Below, piece after piece: positions 52,942 through 62,320 of a stretch of DNA of 64,000 bases. The position numbers and the translations under genes were made by a program. Under the pieces are notes generated by a model. That model did not search any database and was not told the origin of the DNA. It saw nothing but the letters and a program-made list of their open reading frames with translations. Numbering within the stretch: the first letter of the stretch is position 1; each line of letters begins with the position of its first letter. The DNA is from Flagellimonas maritima (GTDB taxonomy: Bacteria; Bacteroidota; Bacteroidia; Flavobacteriales; Flavobacteriaceae): positions 1,545,501 to 1,609,500 of the forward strand of contig NZ_CP030104.1 of assembly GCF_003269425.1 (NCBI RefSeq), read 5' to 3'.

Positions 52942-55371
52942 ATGTTTAAAAACTATATTAAAATCGCTTGGAGAAATCTTACAAAACATAAACAGCAAAC
53001 GGTCATAAATCTATTGGGACTTACCATTGGAACAATCAGTTGTCTTTCCATCCTGTTATATATCTTTTCACAATTGGGATATGATGAGCACCATGAGGAT
53101 GCAGCATCCATCTATAGGGTCGAGACTATTATAGAAAGAGACGGAAAGGAGAGTTTTGACACTGCTGCTGCATCACCACCTATAGCTTTTGCCCTAAAAG
53201 AGGATTTTCCAGAAGTTCAAGAAGCTACACGTGTTGTATTAACCGATGTTTTCTACAGTAATTTAATAAGTGCAGCGGATAGCGAAGATGCTTATTATGA
53301 ACCTAGGGTTTATATGGCCGATTCTACTTTTTTCAAAATTTTTACTTATAAATTCATAGAAGGAAATAAAGAAACCGCCCTAAAAGAACCAAACACATTA
53401 GTACTCTCTTCATACTTAGCGAATAAATTGTTCGGTAATCAGAAAGCTTTGGGCAAAGCTGTTCTATGGGGAAGTGGTGAGGATGCTCAAACGTTAACAG
53501 TTAAAGGGGTTTTTGATGAATCGTATGCGAAATCCCACTTAGACCCAAATTATATCGTAAGCATGAGTACCCCGGGAATGGGAACCTTTGTCCAAAACTT
53601 TGAAAGTTTTGCGACAAATAACTTTGTTTATAGCTATGTGAAAATCGCTAAAAATAGTAGTGGCCAAAATTTACAGGACAAACTGCAAGATTTTATTCAT
53701 GAAAGGGGAGCAAAAGACCTCTCCAATGCAGGAATGACCAATAAACAATTATTGCTAAAGAACGTTCGTGACATCAACTTGCATTCCAAGGGGCGAAAAA
53801 ATCAGATTCATGAGGTCTCCAACATTAAATACCTCTATTTTTTATTGACCTTGGCAATTTTCATTCAACTGGTAGCATGCATCAACTTTATTAATTTAAG
53901 TACTGCCAGAGCAGGAAAAAGAGCTAAGGAGATAGGGGTTCGCAAAGTTGTGGGTGCCGGTAAAAATAGTTTAATGCGACAATTCTTGGGGGAATCATTA
54001 CTTCTATCCCTTTTTTCCGTGCTGATAAGCATTCCGGTCACAATTTTATTGCTTCCCTTATTAAATGAGCTTACACAAGCAAGCTTGGGGTATCAAGATG
54101 TATTCAACTGGAAAATTATTACCCTATTATTAGGAATAGGAATATTAACTGGATTGGTTGCTGGAATATATCCTGCAATTGTGCTTTCTTCTATTAAACC
54201 TATAAGGGCTTTAAAAAATATGACCCTATTACAATCAGGTAGCGGAACATTTAGAAAAGCGCTGGTCGTGTTCCAGTTTATTGTTTCCATAAGTCTAGTT
54301 GCGGCCGTTATCATCATTACCCAACAGTTTAGGTTTGCCCAAAGCAAGGATTTGGGTTTTAAGAAAGATAACCTACTTGCATTACGGATTGGTACGGATG
54401 CGGCATCCAGTAAGTTTGAGTCCTTAAAATCCGCTTTCCTGAACATTCCTGGAGTGTTGCATGTATCCAGCGGAAATTATGCCCCTTCAGAAGTGGTTTT
54501 GTCCGATAATGGATTATATCTACCAGGAGGAAATCGTGAAAACAATACCATTGTAAAACGCAATGGGGTCAGCGATGGCTATTTTGAAACCATGAACATA
54601 CCATTTGTAAAAGGAAGGGATTTTACACCAGCTGACACTATAGATCAAATTATAGTAAACCAAGCCACATTGAGGGCCTTTAATATTGAGGAAGAAAATG
54701 CCTTGAGCTCAAGACTTGTACAAAGTTTTGGTGATGAAACTTCTGAAATGCGGATTATCGGTGTGGTCAAAGACTATCATTTTGCATCTTTGAAGCAGAA
54801 AATCGCACCACTTTTTCTATACAAGGAAGAGTCGCCAAATTGGTTGTTTCTAAAAACCCAAAGCGACAATTATGAAGTTTTGTTGGCAGGTTTGGAAAAG
54901 CAATGGAAAGCTACCGTACAAAATGTTCCTTTTGATTATGTGTTTGTAGACAAAGAAGTAGAAAAGCTTTATAACGAAGAAAAGCGCTTGGGCCAAATCT
55001 CTGTAGTCTTTACCATACTGGCCATATTGATCAGCTGCTTAGGTCTTTTTGGCCTTGTATCCTATGTAGCCGAACAAAAAAGAAAAGAAATCGGTATTAG
55101 GAAAGTACTTGGGGCCAGCATCAATTCAGTAGTACAATTACTGACCAAAGACTTTATAAAATTGGTAGGCATCGCCTTTTTAATTGCTTCTCCCATTGCT
55201 TATTATTTTATGCAAGATTGGCTGGAAGATTTTACTTACCGTATCGAGATTAAATGGTGGGTATTTGTACTCGCTGGAGGATTTGCAGTTATAATAACAT
55301 TTCTAACGGTCGGTTTCCAATCATTGAAATCGGCCGTAGCCAATCCCGTAAAAAGTTTACGGACCGAGTAA
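52942..55371 (+). CDS. FtsX/MacB-type ABC transporter permease (paralogue 2)
   Basis: The protein has 809 residues from the ATG at 52942 (MFKNYIKIAWRNLTKHKQQ), chosen because paralogues 1, 3 and 4 start with the same N(Y)xKIAWRNL motif; the frame is open far upstream but inside paralogue 1. The layout is the same: one helix, core domain, FtsX block with KRAKEIGVRKVVGA, second core, second FtsX block (EQKRKEIGIRKVLGA), end NPVKSLRTE. Confidence 0.9.
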   Translation: MFKNYIKIAWRNLTKHKQQTVINLLGLTIGTISCLSILLYIFSQLGYDEHHEDAASIYRVETIIERDGKESFDTAAASPPIAFALKEDFPEVQEATRVVLTDVFYSNLISAADSEDAYYEPRVYMADSTFFKIFTYKFIEGNKETALKEPNTLVLSSYLANKLFGNQKALGKAVLWGSGEDAQTLTVKGVFDESYAKSHLDPNYIVSMSTPGMGTFVQNFESFATNNFVYSYVKIAKNSSGQNLQDKLQDFIHERGAKDLSNAGMTNKQLLLKNVRDINLHSKGRKNQIHEVSNIKYLYFLLTLAIFIQLVACINFINLSTARAGKRAKEIGVRKVVGAGKNSLMRQFLGESLLLSLFSVLISIPVTILLLPLLNELTQASLGYQDVFNWKIITLLLGIGILTGLVAGIYPAIVLSSIKPIRALKNMTLLQSGSGTFRKALVVFQFIVSISLVAAVIIITQQFRFAQSKDLGFKKDNLLALRIGTDAASSKFESLKSAFLNIPGVLHVSSGNYAPSEVVLSDNGLYLPGGNRENNTIVKRNGVSDGYFETMNIPFVKGRDFTPADTIDQIIVNQATLRAFNIEEENALSSRLVQSFGDETSEMRIIGVVKDYHFASLKQKIAPLFLYKEESPNWLFLKTQSDNYEVLLAGLEKQWKATVQNVPFDYVFVDKEVEKLYNEEKRLGQISVVFTILAILISCLGLFGLVSYVAEQKRKEIGIRKVLGASINSVVQLLTKDFIKLVGIAFLIASPIAYYFMQDWLEDFTYRIEIKWWVFVLAGGFAVIITFLTVGFQSLKSAVANPVKSLRTE

Positions 55372-55420
55372 AATCATCAACCTGAGCTGAAACAATCTTG
55401 GCACAAGTAAAACGAGAATC

Positions 55421-57835
55421 ATGTATAAGAACTATTTAAAAATCGCTTGGAGAAACTTAGCGAAAGATAAGGTCTTCACACTATTGAACGTTGTCGGACT
55501 TTCTATCGCTTTTGCTGTGGTAATTTTACTGGCTATGGCCGCTTTCTTTGAACTTTCATACGACAGCTTTCATGAGAATGGAAATCGACTTTATCAAACA
55601 TATTGGACGGAGCAAGTCCCAAAAGGAACTGAAGCGGGAACGAGTCAGCCAGCACCCTTTACCAATGCTTTAAGAACAGAAGTTCCAGGGGTGGAAAAGA
55701 TTACACGTTTTCTTGAACAAGAAGCTTTGACCACTTATGGTGAAAAGGAAATAAATCTTGATGCGGTATGGGTCGACAGCGATTTCTTCGAGATGTTTAC
55801 CTTTCCTGTTTTAAGGGGCAATAAGAACAATCCATTGGAAGAGAAGTCCTTAGTGGTCGTTACTGAGAGTACTGCGAATAAACTTTTCGGTAGTTCCGAA
55901 GCAATAGGTCGAACAATTCATATTCTAATCGATGGAAAAGAAGAACCTTTTACCGTAGCATCCGTAGTAGGAAATCACGACACTCGGAACAGTTTGGAGT
56001 TTGAAATTGCTATTCCGTTTGAGAACCATGTGGGCTATGCCGAAAATAAAGAAGCTTGGAGCGCCCGTTACCATCAAGTTTATCTACTACTTCAAAACGG
56101 GGTATCGCCAAAACAGTTTGAGCAAAGTACCCACACTTTCATGAACTCACATTATAAGGAGTCCATAGAAAATCTAAAGCGCGATGGTGCTGTAGCCAAT
56201 GAGGATGGATTATTCAGGCAATTAAAATTATTACCTTTTAAGGACGTTCACTTTACAAGTTTTAAAAAAGGCTACGCTGACGTTATTAGAATTGTTCCCT
56301 ATCTTATCTTAGGGGTGGCCTTTCTCATTTTGTTCATTGCTTGTGTAAACTTCATCAATATGAGTATTGCAAAAAGTTCGCAACGCCTCAGGGAAATTGG
56401 TATGCGAAAGACTTTGGGAGCAAAGAAAAAACACTTGTTCTTTCAGTTTTGGAGCGAAAGTCTATTCGTTTTCTTAGTCTCGGTGGCTATTGGTGTTCTT
56501 ATTAGTATGTTATTGGTCGATACTTTTAAGACGATGTTCCAAACAAATATTTCATTAAATATGTTGACATCGCCTTTGGTTATTTTAGGAAGTTTGGCAT
56601 TTGTGTTTTTTATAACATTATTAGTAGGTGGGTATCCTGCGCTCTTATTAAGTAGATTGGGTACCATTCAATCCCTAAAAGGGAAATTGGAAACTTCGGG
56701 CAGTAATCGTGTTCGGAACGTATTGATGATCTTTCAGTTCAGTATTGCCATTCTACTTATTAGCGGAACGTTCGTATTATGGGGACAAGTAGAATTTATG
56801 CGGAACAAAAATCTGGGATTTGATAAAGAACACGTACTTTCTTTTCCATTGGATGGTAAAAAAAATCCATATGAAGCCGTTCAGTTGTTACGGGGCGAAC
56901 TTTCGGGCAATCCGGATATTTTGAAAGTCACCGCTTCTGACAATAATTTGGGCAGGGGAAAAGACGGAAGCCAGTCCACCAGCATTTGGGGTTTTGATTA
57001 TAAAGGTAGGGGGGTCAGCACCCATGCTTTGGCGGTTGATTATGATTATTTTGAAACCTTAGGGTTGGAATTCGTACAAGGTCGCAGCTTTGATAAAAAC
57101 TATTCAGGTGATACACAAAGTGTAGTGATTAATGAAAGTATGGCAAAAGAAATGGGGGAATCCGACCCGTTAACAGGTTATTTCCCCATGAGCGATAGCC
57201 TTCGCTATTCGGTTATCGGTGTTGTAAAAGATTATAATTTTCAGGACATTTCAAAATCGATCAAACCCTTGACTTTTTTCTTGAATAAAGATTCAAGCCT
57301 GTCTTATGCTTTTGTGAAAGTGGCACCAGTAAATATGGCAAATACATTTGAAGCCGTTGAGAAGGCATGGAAAAAAATAGAGCCGAATGCTGAGTTTCTA
57401 GGCTCATTTTTAGACGAAAATATCGATAATACCTTCCACAAGGAAAAAACTATGGCAAACATGATAACCAGTGGTTCAATTATCGCAATAGCCCTAAGCT
57501 GTATCGGACTTTTTGCAATGTCATTTTTAATAGTATCCCAACGTACTAAAGAAATCGGCGTACGCAAAGTATTGGGGGCGAGCATCTCTTCAATCGCCGT
57601 ACTGTTAACCAAAGAGTTTTTGATATTAGTGTTGATTTCATTTTTAATTGCTTCACCGATTGCTTGGTGGTTTTTGCGACAATTCCTTGATATTTATGCA
57701 TACAAGATAGATTTAGGTATATGGTTCTTTGTTGCGGCAGGGTTTTTGGCAATGGCCATAGCAATTCTGACAGTGGGATCAAGAACGATAAAGGCGGCTA
57801 TGCAGAACCCTGTAAAGTGTTTACGGACAGAATAA
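55421..57835 (+). CDS. FtsX/MacB-type ABC transporter permease (paralogue 3)
   Basis: The protein has 804 residues. N-terminal MYKNYLKIAWRNLAKDKVF, first helix near 20-43, coupling segments QRLREIGMRKTLGA and QRTKEIGVRKVLGA, end NPVKCLRTE (Cys replaces Ser of the other paralogues). The two core domains differ strongly from paralogues 1, 2 and 4, so it probably recognises something else. Preceded by 49 bp of noncoding sequence that contains a TTGGCACAAG box. Confidence 0.9.
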   Translation: MYKNYLKIAWRNLAKDKVFTLLNVVGLSIAFAVVILLAMAAFFELSYDSFHENGNRLYQTYWTEQVPKGTEAGTSQPAPFTNALRTEVPGVEKITRFLEQEALTTYGEKEINLDAVWVDSDFFEMFTFPVLRGNKNNPLEEKSLVVVTESTANKLFGSSEAIGRTIHILIDGKEEPFTVASVVGNHDTRNSLEFEIAIPFENHVGYAENKEAWSARYHQVYLLLQNGVSPKQFEQSTHTFMNSHYKESIENLKRDGAVANEDGLFRQLKLLPFKDVHFTSFKKGYADVIRIVPYLILGVAFLILFIACVNFINMSIAKSSQRLREIGMRKTLGAKKKHLFFQFWSESLFVFLVSVAIGVLISMLLVDTFKTMFQTNISLNMLTSPLVILGSLAFVFFITLLVGGYPALLLSRLGTIQSLKGKLETSGSNRVRNVLMIFQFSIAILLISGTFVLWGQVEFMRNKNLGFDKEHVLSFPLDGKKNPYEAVQLLRGELSGNPDILKVTASDNNLGRGKDGSQSTSIWGFDYKGRGVSTHALAVDYDYFETLGLEFVQGRSFDKNYSGDTQSVVINESMAKEMGESDPLTGYFPMSDSLRYSVIGVVKDYNFQDISKSIKPLTFFLNKDSSLSYAFVKVAPVNMANTFEAVEKAWKKIEPNAEFLGSFLDENIDNTFHKEKTMANMITSGSIIAIALSCIGLFAMSFLIVSQRTKEIGVRKVLGASISSIAVLLTKEFLILVLISFLIASPIAWWFLRQFLDIYAYKIDLGIWFFVAAGFLAMAIAILTVGSRTIKAAMQNPVKCLRTE

Positions 57836-57859
57836 AATCATCATCAAAAAGATACAATC

Positions 57860-60259
57860 ATGTTTAAAAACTATTTAAAAATAGCGTGGAGAAATCTAAC
57901 AAAAAATAAAGGTTACACTATTATCAATGTTGGTGGTCTGGCCTTGGGTATGGCAGTTACACTCATAATTGGTCTCTGGATTAACGATGAACTTAGCCAT
58001 AACAACTATTTTAAAAACAAGCATAAGATCGCTCAAGTCTTCCAATCGCAGACCTTCAATAACAATACAGGTACCGGGCCCGCTATTCCACTCCCATTAG
58101 AACCGACCTTAAGAGAAAAATACAACGATAACTTTGAGCTATTGGTAATGTCCTCTTGGACCAACCAGCAATATTTGGAATACAAAGAAACCAATATTGC
58201 ACGCTTTGGCAATTTCATGCAAGTTGATGCGCCAGAATTGTTGGAACTCAAAATTATAAAGGGAGAAAAAGATGGGCTTAGAGAAGTCAATGCCATTATG
58301 CTCAGTGCATCTACGGCAAGTGCGCTTTTTGGTTCAGAAAATCCCATTGGAAAAGTTATTAAGGTGAACAGCGAGCATGATATGATGATTTCCGCTGTCT
58401 ATGAAGATATGCCCTACAATAGCTCCTTTAACGAATTACAGTTCATAATGCCATGGAAACACTACGTTGCAACAAACGAGTGGATTGAAAACTCGTTGGA
58501 TAATTGGGGCAACAACTCTTTTCAGCTTTTTGCAAAAATTGCGGACAATACTACAATGGAAAGGGTAACTAATACCATCATAGATGTAAAGAAAAATTCA
58601 AATGAGGATACTGCAGAATTTAATCCACAGATTTTCTTATTGCCCATGGATGACTGGCATCTCCGCAACAATTTTGAGAATGGCAAACAGGTGGGCGGGC
58701 GAATAAAATACGTTTGGCTTTTTGGAATTATTGGAGTTTTTGTATTGCTCTTGGCCTGTATCAATTTTATGAACCTCAGTACCGCTAGGTCCGAAAAACG
58801 TGCTAAGGAAGTTGGTATTAGAAAATCAATTGGGTCGCAAAGAGGACAATTGATCAACCAGTTTTTAAGTGAATCATTTTTGGTAGTGGCTTTTGCATTT
58901 GTTATCTCGGTTTTGATTGTATTACTTTCCTTAAATGGATTTAATGAACTGGCAAGAAAAGAAATTGAATTTCCATGGGGAAATCCTATGTTTTGGATAA
59001 TATCTATTTTATTTATTTTGCTTACTGCCTTATTGGCCGGTAGTTACCCTGCGCTTTATCTTTCTTCGTTCAAGCCTGTCGATGTTTTGAAAGGAACTTT
59101 TAAAGCAGGCAAATATTCCGGGTTGCCAAGAAAAATCTTGGTCGTGCTTCAATTTACGGTTTCTGTGGCATTTATTATTGGAACAGTTATCGTAATGCAG
59201 CAAATCAATCATGCAAAAAACAGACCGATCGGTTATGATAAAGAAGGCTTGATTCAAGTACCGACATTCAGCGAGGATTTTACGGGTAAATATCAATTGA
59301 TGCGCGAGCAGTTTATAGCTTCCGGTGCAGTAGTGGAAATGTCATCTTCTAGCAGTCCCACAACAAGAATATGGTCTAACAGAAGTGGTTTTGACTGGGA
59401 AGGAAAACCGGAAGGCTTTCAAGAAGATTTGGCTTGGACCGAAGTATCTCCCGAATACGCTAAATCCTTGAATTTAAAAATTGTACAAGGAAGAGATTTT
59501 AATAGGGATATGGCAACCGATTCCCTCGGCGTCCTTATCAATGAGACCGCCGTTAAATATATGGGCTTTGAAAATCCTATTGGACAACTTATTCGGGATA
59601 GTGATGAAGAAAACCCCGACCCGCCACTCAAAATAATTGGAGTGGTCGAGGATATGATTGCCCAATCACCCTATGAACCTGTAAAACAGGGCATGTATGT
59701 ATTTGATAGGGAAAATGAATCGAGCTATTACAATATGCGTCTAAATCCCGATCAAAGCGCAAACCAAAACATTGCCATAATTGAACGTGTATTTAAGGAT
59801 AACTTTCCCGCAATTCCATTTCAATATGATTTTATCGATGAAGAATACAGTGAAAAATTCGCTGCGGAACAGCGGATTGGAACATTATCAGGAATTTTTA
59901 CGGCACTAGCCATTTTAATTAGTTGTCTTGGACTGTTCGGTCTTACTTCTTTTGTGGCAGAACAGCGCACCAAAGAAATTGGGGTAAGAAAAGTATTGGG
60001 AGCTTCGGTATTCAATGTATGGAACATGTTATCCAAAGACTTTTTAAAGTTGGTCATAATTTCTTGCTTTATCGCTGTGCCCATTGCGTATTATGTGATG
60101 AATGGTTGGTTACAAGAATACCCGTACAGGGTCATCCTAAAATGGTGGATTTTCGCATTGGCCATGTTGGGTGCTATGGCAGTAACAGTTTTAACGGTAA
60201 GCTTTCAAGCTATAAAAGCCGCTAAATCCAATCCAATAAAAAGTTTACGGACAGAATAA
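57860..60259 (+). CDS. FtsX/MacB-type ABC transporter permease (paralogue 4)
   Basis: The protein has 799 residues. N-terminal MFKNYLKIAWRNLTKNKGY, first helix near 21-42, FtsX coupling segments KRAKEVGIRKSIGS and QRTKEIGVRKVLGA, end NPIKSLRTE. It is followed by the second ATPase gene after 10 bp. The four permeases are 794-809 residues and clearly arose by duplication. Confidence 0.9.
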   Translation: MFKNYLKIAWRNLTKNKGYTIINVGGLALGMAVTLIIGLWINDELSHNNYFKNKHKIAQVFQSQTFNNNTGTGPAIPLPLEPTLREKYNDNFELLVMSSWTNQQYLEYKETNIARFGNFMQVDAPELLELKIIKGEKDGLREVNAIMLSASTASALFGSENPIGKVIKVNSEHDMMISAVYEDMPYNSSFNELQFIMPWKHYVATNEWIENSLDNWGNNSFQLFAKIADNTTMERVTNTIIDVKKNSNEDTAEFNPQIFLLPMDDWHLRNNFENGKQVGGRIKYVWLFGIIGVFVLLLACINFMNLSTARSEKRAKEVGIRKSIGSQRGQLINQFLSESFLVVAFAFVISVLIVLLSLNGFNELARKEIEFPWGNPMFWIISILFILLTALLAGSYPALYLSSFKPVDVLKGTFKAGKYSGLPRKILVVLQFTVSVAFIIGTVIVMQQINHAKNRPIGYDKEGLIQVPTFSEDFTGKYQLMREQFIASGAVVEMSSSSSPTTRIWSNRSGFDWEGKPEGFQEDLAWTEVSPEYAKSLNLKIVQGRDFNRDMATDSLGVLINETAVKYMGFENPIGQLIRDSDEENPDPPLKIIGVVEDMIAQSPYEPVKQGMYVFDRENESSYYNMRLNPDQSANQNIAIIERVFKDNFPAIPFQYDFIDEEYSEKFAAEQRIGTLSGIFTALAILISCLGLFGLTSFVAEQRTKEIGVRKVLGASVFNVWNMLSKDFLKLVIISCFIAVPIAYYVMNGWLQEYPYRVILKWWIFALAMLGAMAVTVLTVSFQAIKAAKSNPIKSLRTE

Positions 60260-60269
60260 ATTGAACACT

Positions 60270-60932
60270 ATGCTTTTACAATTGAACAATGTTTTTAAGT
60301 GGGTAAACTCCGGTGGCCAACGTATATTTTTATTGAAAGATATCAATCTCAAAATCGAAGAAGGAGAATTCATATCCATTATGGGGCCCTCCGGTTCCGG
60401 AAAATCCACATTATTGAACGTCATCGGAATGTTGGATGGCTTTGACGAAGGAGAATATCATTTTTTGGAAGATTCTGTACATACATTAAAAGAAAAAGAC
60501 CGTGCCAAACTTTATAAGGAGTATATAGGGTTCGTTTTTCAGTCGTACCATCTATTGGATGAATTAACGGTCAAAGAAAATTTAGAGATGCCTTTATTAT
60601 ACAAAAAAATTAAAGGCTCCGAGCGTAAAGCCATGGTTGCCGATATGTTGGACCGATTTAATATTGTGGGTAAAAAAGACCTTTTCCCAGCCCAGTTAAG
60701 TGGAGGGCAGCAGCAGTTGGTAGGGGTTGCACGCGCATTGATTTCAAGTCCGAAATTAATTCTGGCCGATGAGCCTACAGGTAACCTGAATTCCAAACAA
60801 GGAGAAGAGATCATGGATTTGTTCAAACAGCTCAATAATGAAGGTGTTACCATTATCCAGGTCACACATTCAGAAATTAATGCGAAATATGGTTCGCGTA
60901 TCATCAACTTGTTGGACGGAAGAATGATTTAG
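60270..60932 (+). CDS. Second MacB/LolD-type ABC ATPase with altered signature
   Basis: The protein has 220 residues from the ATG at 60270; a TTG at 60261, 1 bp after the permease stop, is the alternative. Walker A GPSGSGKST (39-47) and Walker B LILADEPTGN are intact. Two usually conserved residues differ: LSGGQQQLVGVARALI has Leu where Arg is usual after GGQQQ, and the D-loop reads NLNSKQ where NLDS is usual. H-loop VTHSE is intact. It may be a weaker or regulatory partner of the first ATPase (inference). Confidence 0.9.
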   Translation: MLLQLNNVFKWVNSGGQRIFLLKDINLKIEEGEFISIMGPSGSGKSTLLNVIGMLDGFDEGEYHFLEDSVHTLKEKDRAKLYKEYIGFVFQSYHLLDELTVKENLEMPLLYKKIKGSERKAMVADMLDRFNIVGKKDLFPAQLSGGQQQLVGVARALISSPKLILADEPTGNLNSKQGEEIMDLFKQLNNEGVTIIQVTHSEINAKYGSRIINLLDGRMI

Positions 60933-60993
60933 TCTCTCTGGGCTTGATTTGCTATAGCTTGTCGACTATTGTGTTTGGATCGCTGCACATATA

Positions 60994-61010
60994 TTGGCAC
61001 GAATTTTTCA
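60994..61010 (+). promoter_or_regulatory. Sigma54-like box downstream of the efflux operon
   Basis: TTGGCACG-aatt-TTTCA matches TTGGCACG-N4-TTGCW with one mismatch in the -12 part. It points into the 3' end of the opposite-strand FAD gene, so it could start an antisense transcript or be a chance match. Confidence 0.25.
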
Positions 61011-61047
61011 GCGAATTTTAATATTAGTGAATTTGTCCCAAGGATGA

Positions 61048-62166
61048 TTACTCCACTAGCTCCGCGAGTTCTTTGCCAACAAGGCTACCCAAAGCAATGC
61101 CCATTCCTCCCAGACGGATGCCGCAATAAACGTTGTTGGATAATTGTTCAACGATTGGGGTCTTTTGTGGTCCAACTCCCATTATTCCGCTCCATCTTTG
61201 GTCTATTTCAAAATTCTGGTTTGGTATGATTACTTCTTTAAGAAATGTTTCAAGTTTATTTTGAACAATGGATGTTTCTCCAAAAGAAGCGGTTGTCTCA
61301 GTCTTAAAATCGAGATTGCGGCCACCACCTAAAAGAATTCTATTATCAATATTCCTGAAATAATAATACCCTTCATCAAAGTGAAAAGTTCCTTTAATTT
61401 TGAGATTTTCAATAGGTTTTGTAATTAAAACCTGTGCTCTGGCGGGCTTAATTCTTTTGGTTTTTAAAAGCTTTGAAGAAAAACCATTGGTTGCAACAAA
61501 CGTCTTTTTGGATTTAAATTCAAAAAAATTAGTCTTTAAAGTGGTGAAATTTTCGGAATCTTCTAGGCTTTCAATTTCTATCCCGTTCAATATAGTTATT
61601 TCTTTTTCTTGACATTTTCGTATCAATGCCGACATCATTTTTCCTGTATCCAATTGCCCTTCAAATTGATGCGTGATATAGTGCTCTTTAATCTTTTCAA
61701 ACTGAAAAAGATTGTTATTCTTCACAAAGGGGCTTTGTCCAAATATTGGCTTGAGCAAGGTGTTTAGCTCTTGGATTTTATCCAAGCACTCCTCATATCG
61801 TTCAAAATCCATGGTCAGAAAAAGTTCATGGCCTCCATTCTTTTCAAACCCTATAGCCTTGTCTCCCAAGGTTTGTCTTAAAAGTAGAATGCCATCCCAC
61901 CGTTTTTGAACTAAACCAACAACTTCTTGCTCTGTATGGGTTTTTAAGTCCGATAAAATTTCGGAAATACTTCCAAAGCAAGCGAAACCAGCATTTTTGG
62001 TGCTGGCACCGTTTGGCAACATTCCCTTTTCCAGCACTAAAATCTTACTTGTAGGATATTTATCTCTAAGGTTCAATGCACAATTGAGACCAACAATCCC
62101 GCTTCCAATGATTGTAAAGTCAACGTTGGAAAACCATGTTTTTTGCTCCCAATAGCTAAAATCCAT
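61048..62166 (-). CDS. FAD-dependent oxidoreductase (DAO/glycine-oxidase-like)
   Basis: The protein has 372 residues. N-terminal dinucleotide motif FTIIGSGIVGLNCALNL (18-34) and LVLEKGMLPNGASTKNAGFA (FAD and substrate side) match the DAO family; the end WSGIMGVGPQKTPIVEQLSN is typical too. It likely oxidises an amine or amino acid; the substrate is unknown. It is convergent with the efflux operon. Confidence 0.88.
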   Translation of the reverse strand: MDFSYWEQKTWFSNVDFTIIGSGIVGLNCALNLRDKYPTSKILVLEKGMLPNGASTKNAGFACFGSISEILSDLKTHTEQEVVGLVQKRWDGILLLRQTLGDKAIGFEKNGGHELFLTMDFERYEECLDKIQELNTLLKPIFGQSPFVKNNNLFQFEKIKEHYITHQFEGQLDTGKMMSALIRKCQEKEITILNGIEIESLEDSENFTTLKTNFFEFKSKKTFVATNGFSSKLLKTKRIKPARAQVLITKPIENLKIKGTFHFDEGYYYFRNIDNRILLGGGRNLDFKTETTASFGETSIVQNKLETFLKEVIIPNQNFEIDQRWSGIMGVGPQKTPIVEQLSNNVYCGIRLGGMGIALGSLVGKELAELVE

Positions 62167-62222
62167 GTTTTAAAAATTACTTTTCCCTAAGTTGGTAATC
62201 ATCTAGGTATCAAAATCAATGA

Positions 62223-62264
62223 TCAAGAGCCAAAAAAATAATAATCTAGTTTCTTAGCTCTTGA
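62223..62264. other. 8-bp inverted repeat in the gap between accC and the FAD gene
   Basis: TCAAGAGC (62223-62230) and GCTCTTGA (62257-62264) can pair around a 26-nt loop. It may be part of the accC transcript end but no clear T-run follows the stem in that direction. Confidence 0.35.
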
Positions 62265-62320
62265 GATGTAGTAATTATCTGAATACTGAACCTAAGGTAG
62301 CGTCTCCAGAAATTCTGTGA

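Noticed and set aside
50534..60932. LolCDE lipoprotein exporter
   Set aside because: The permeases are about 800 residues with two FtsX blocks, not LolC/E size, and the locus includes TolC and an adaptor.
46452..61010. All TTGGCAC copies as sigma54 promoters
   Set aside because: The 7-mer is expected several times by chance in 64 kb and also occurs inside genes; only intergenic copies with some -12 similarity were kept, at low confidence.
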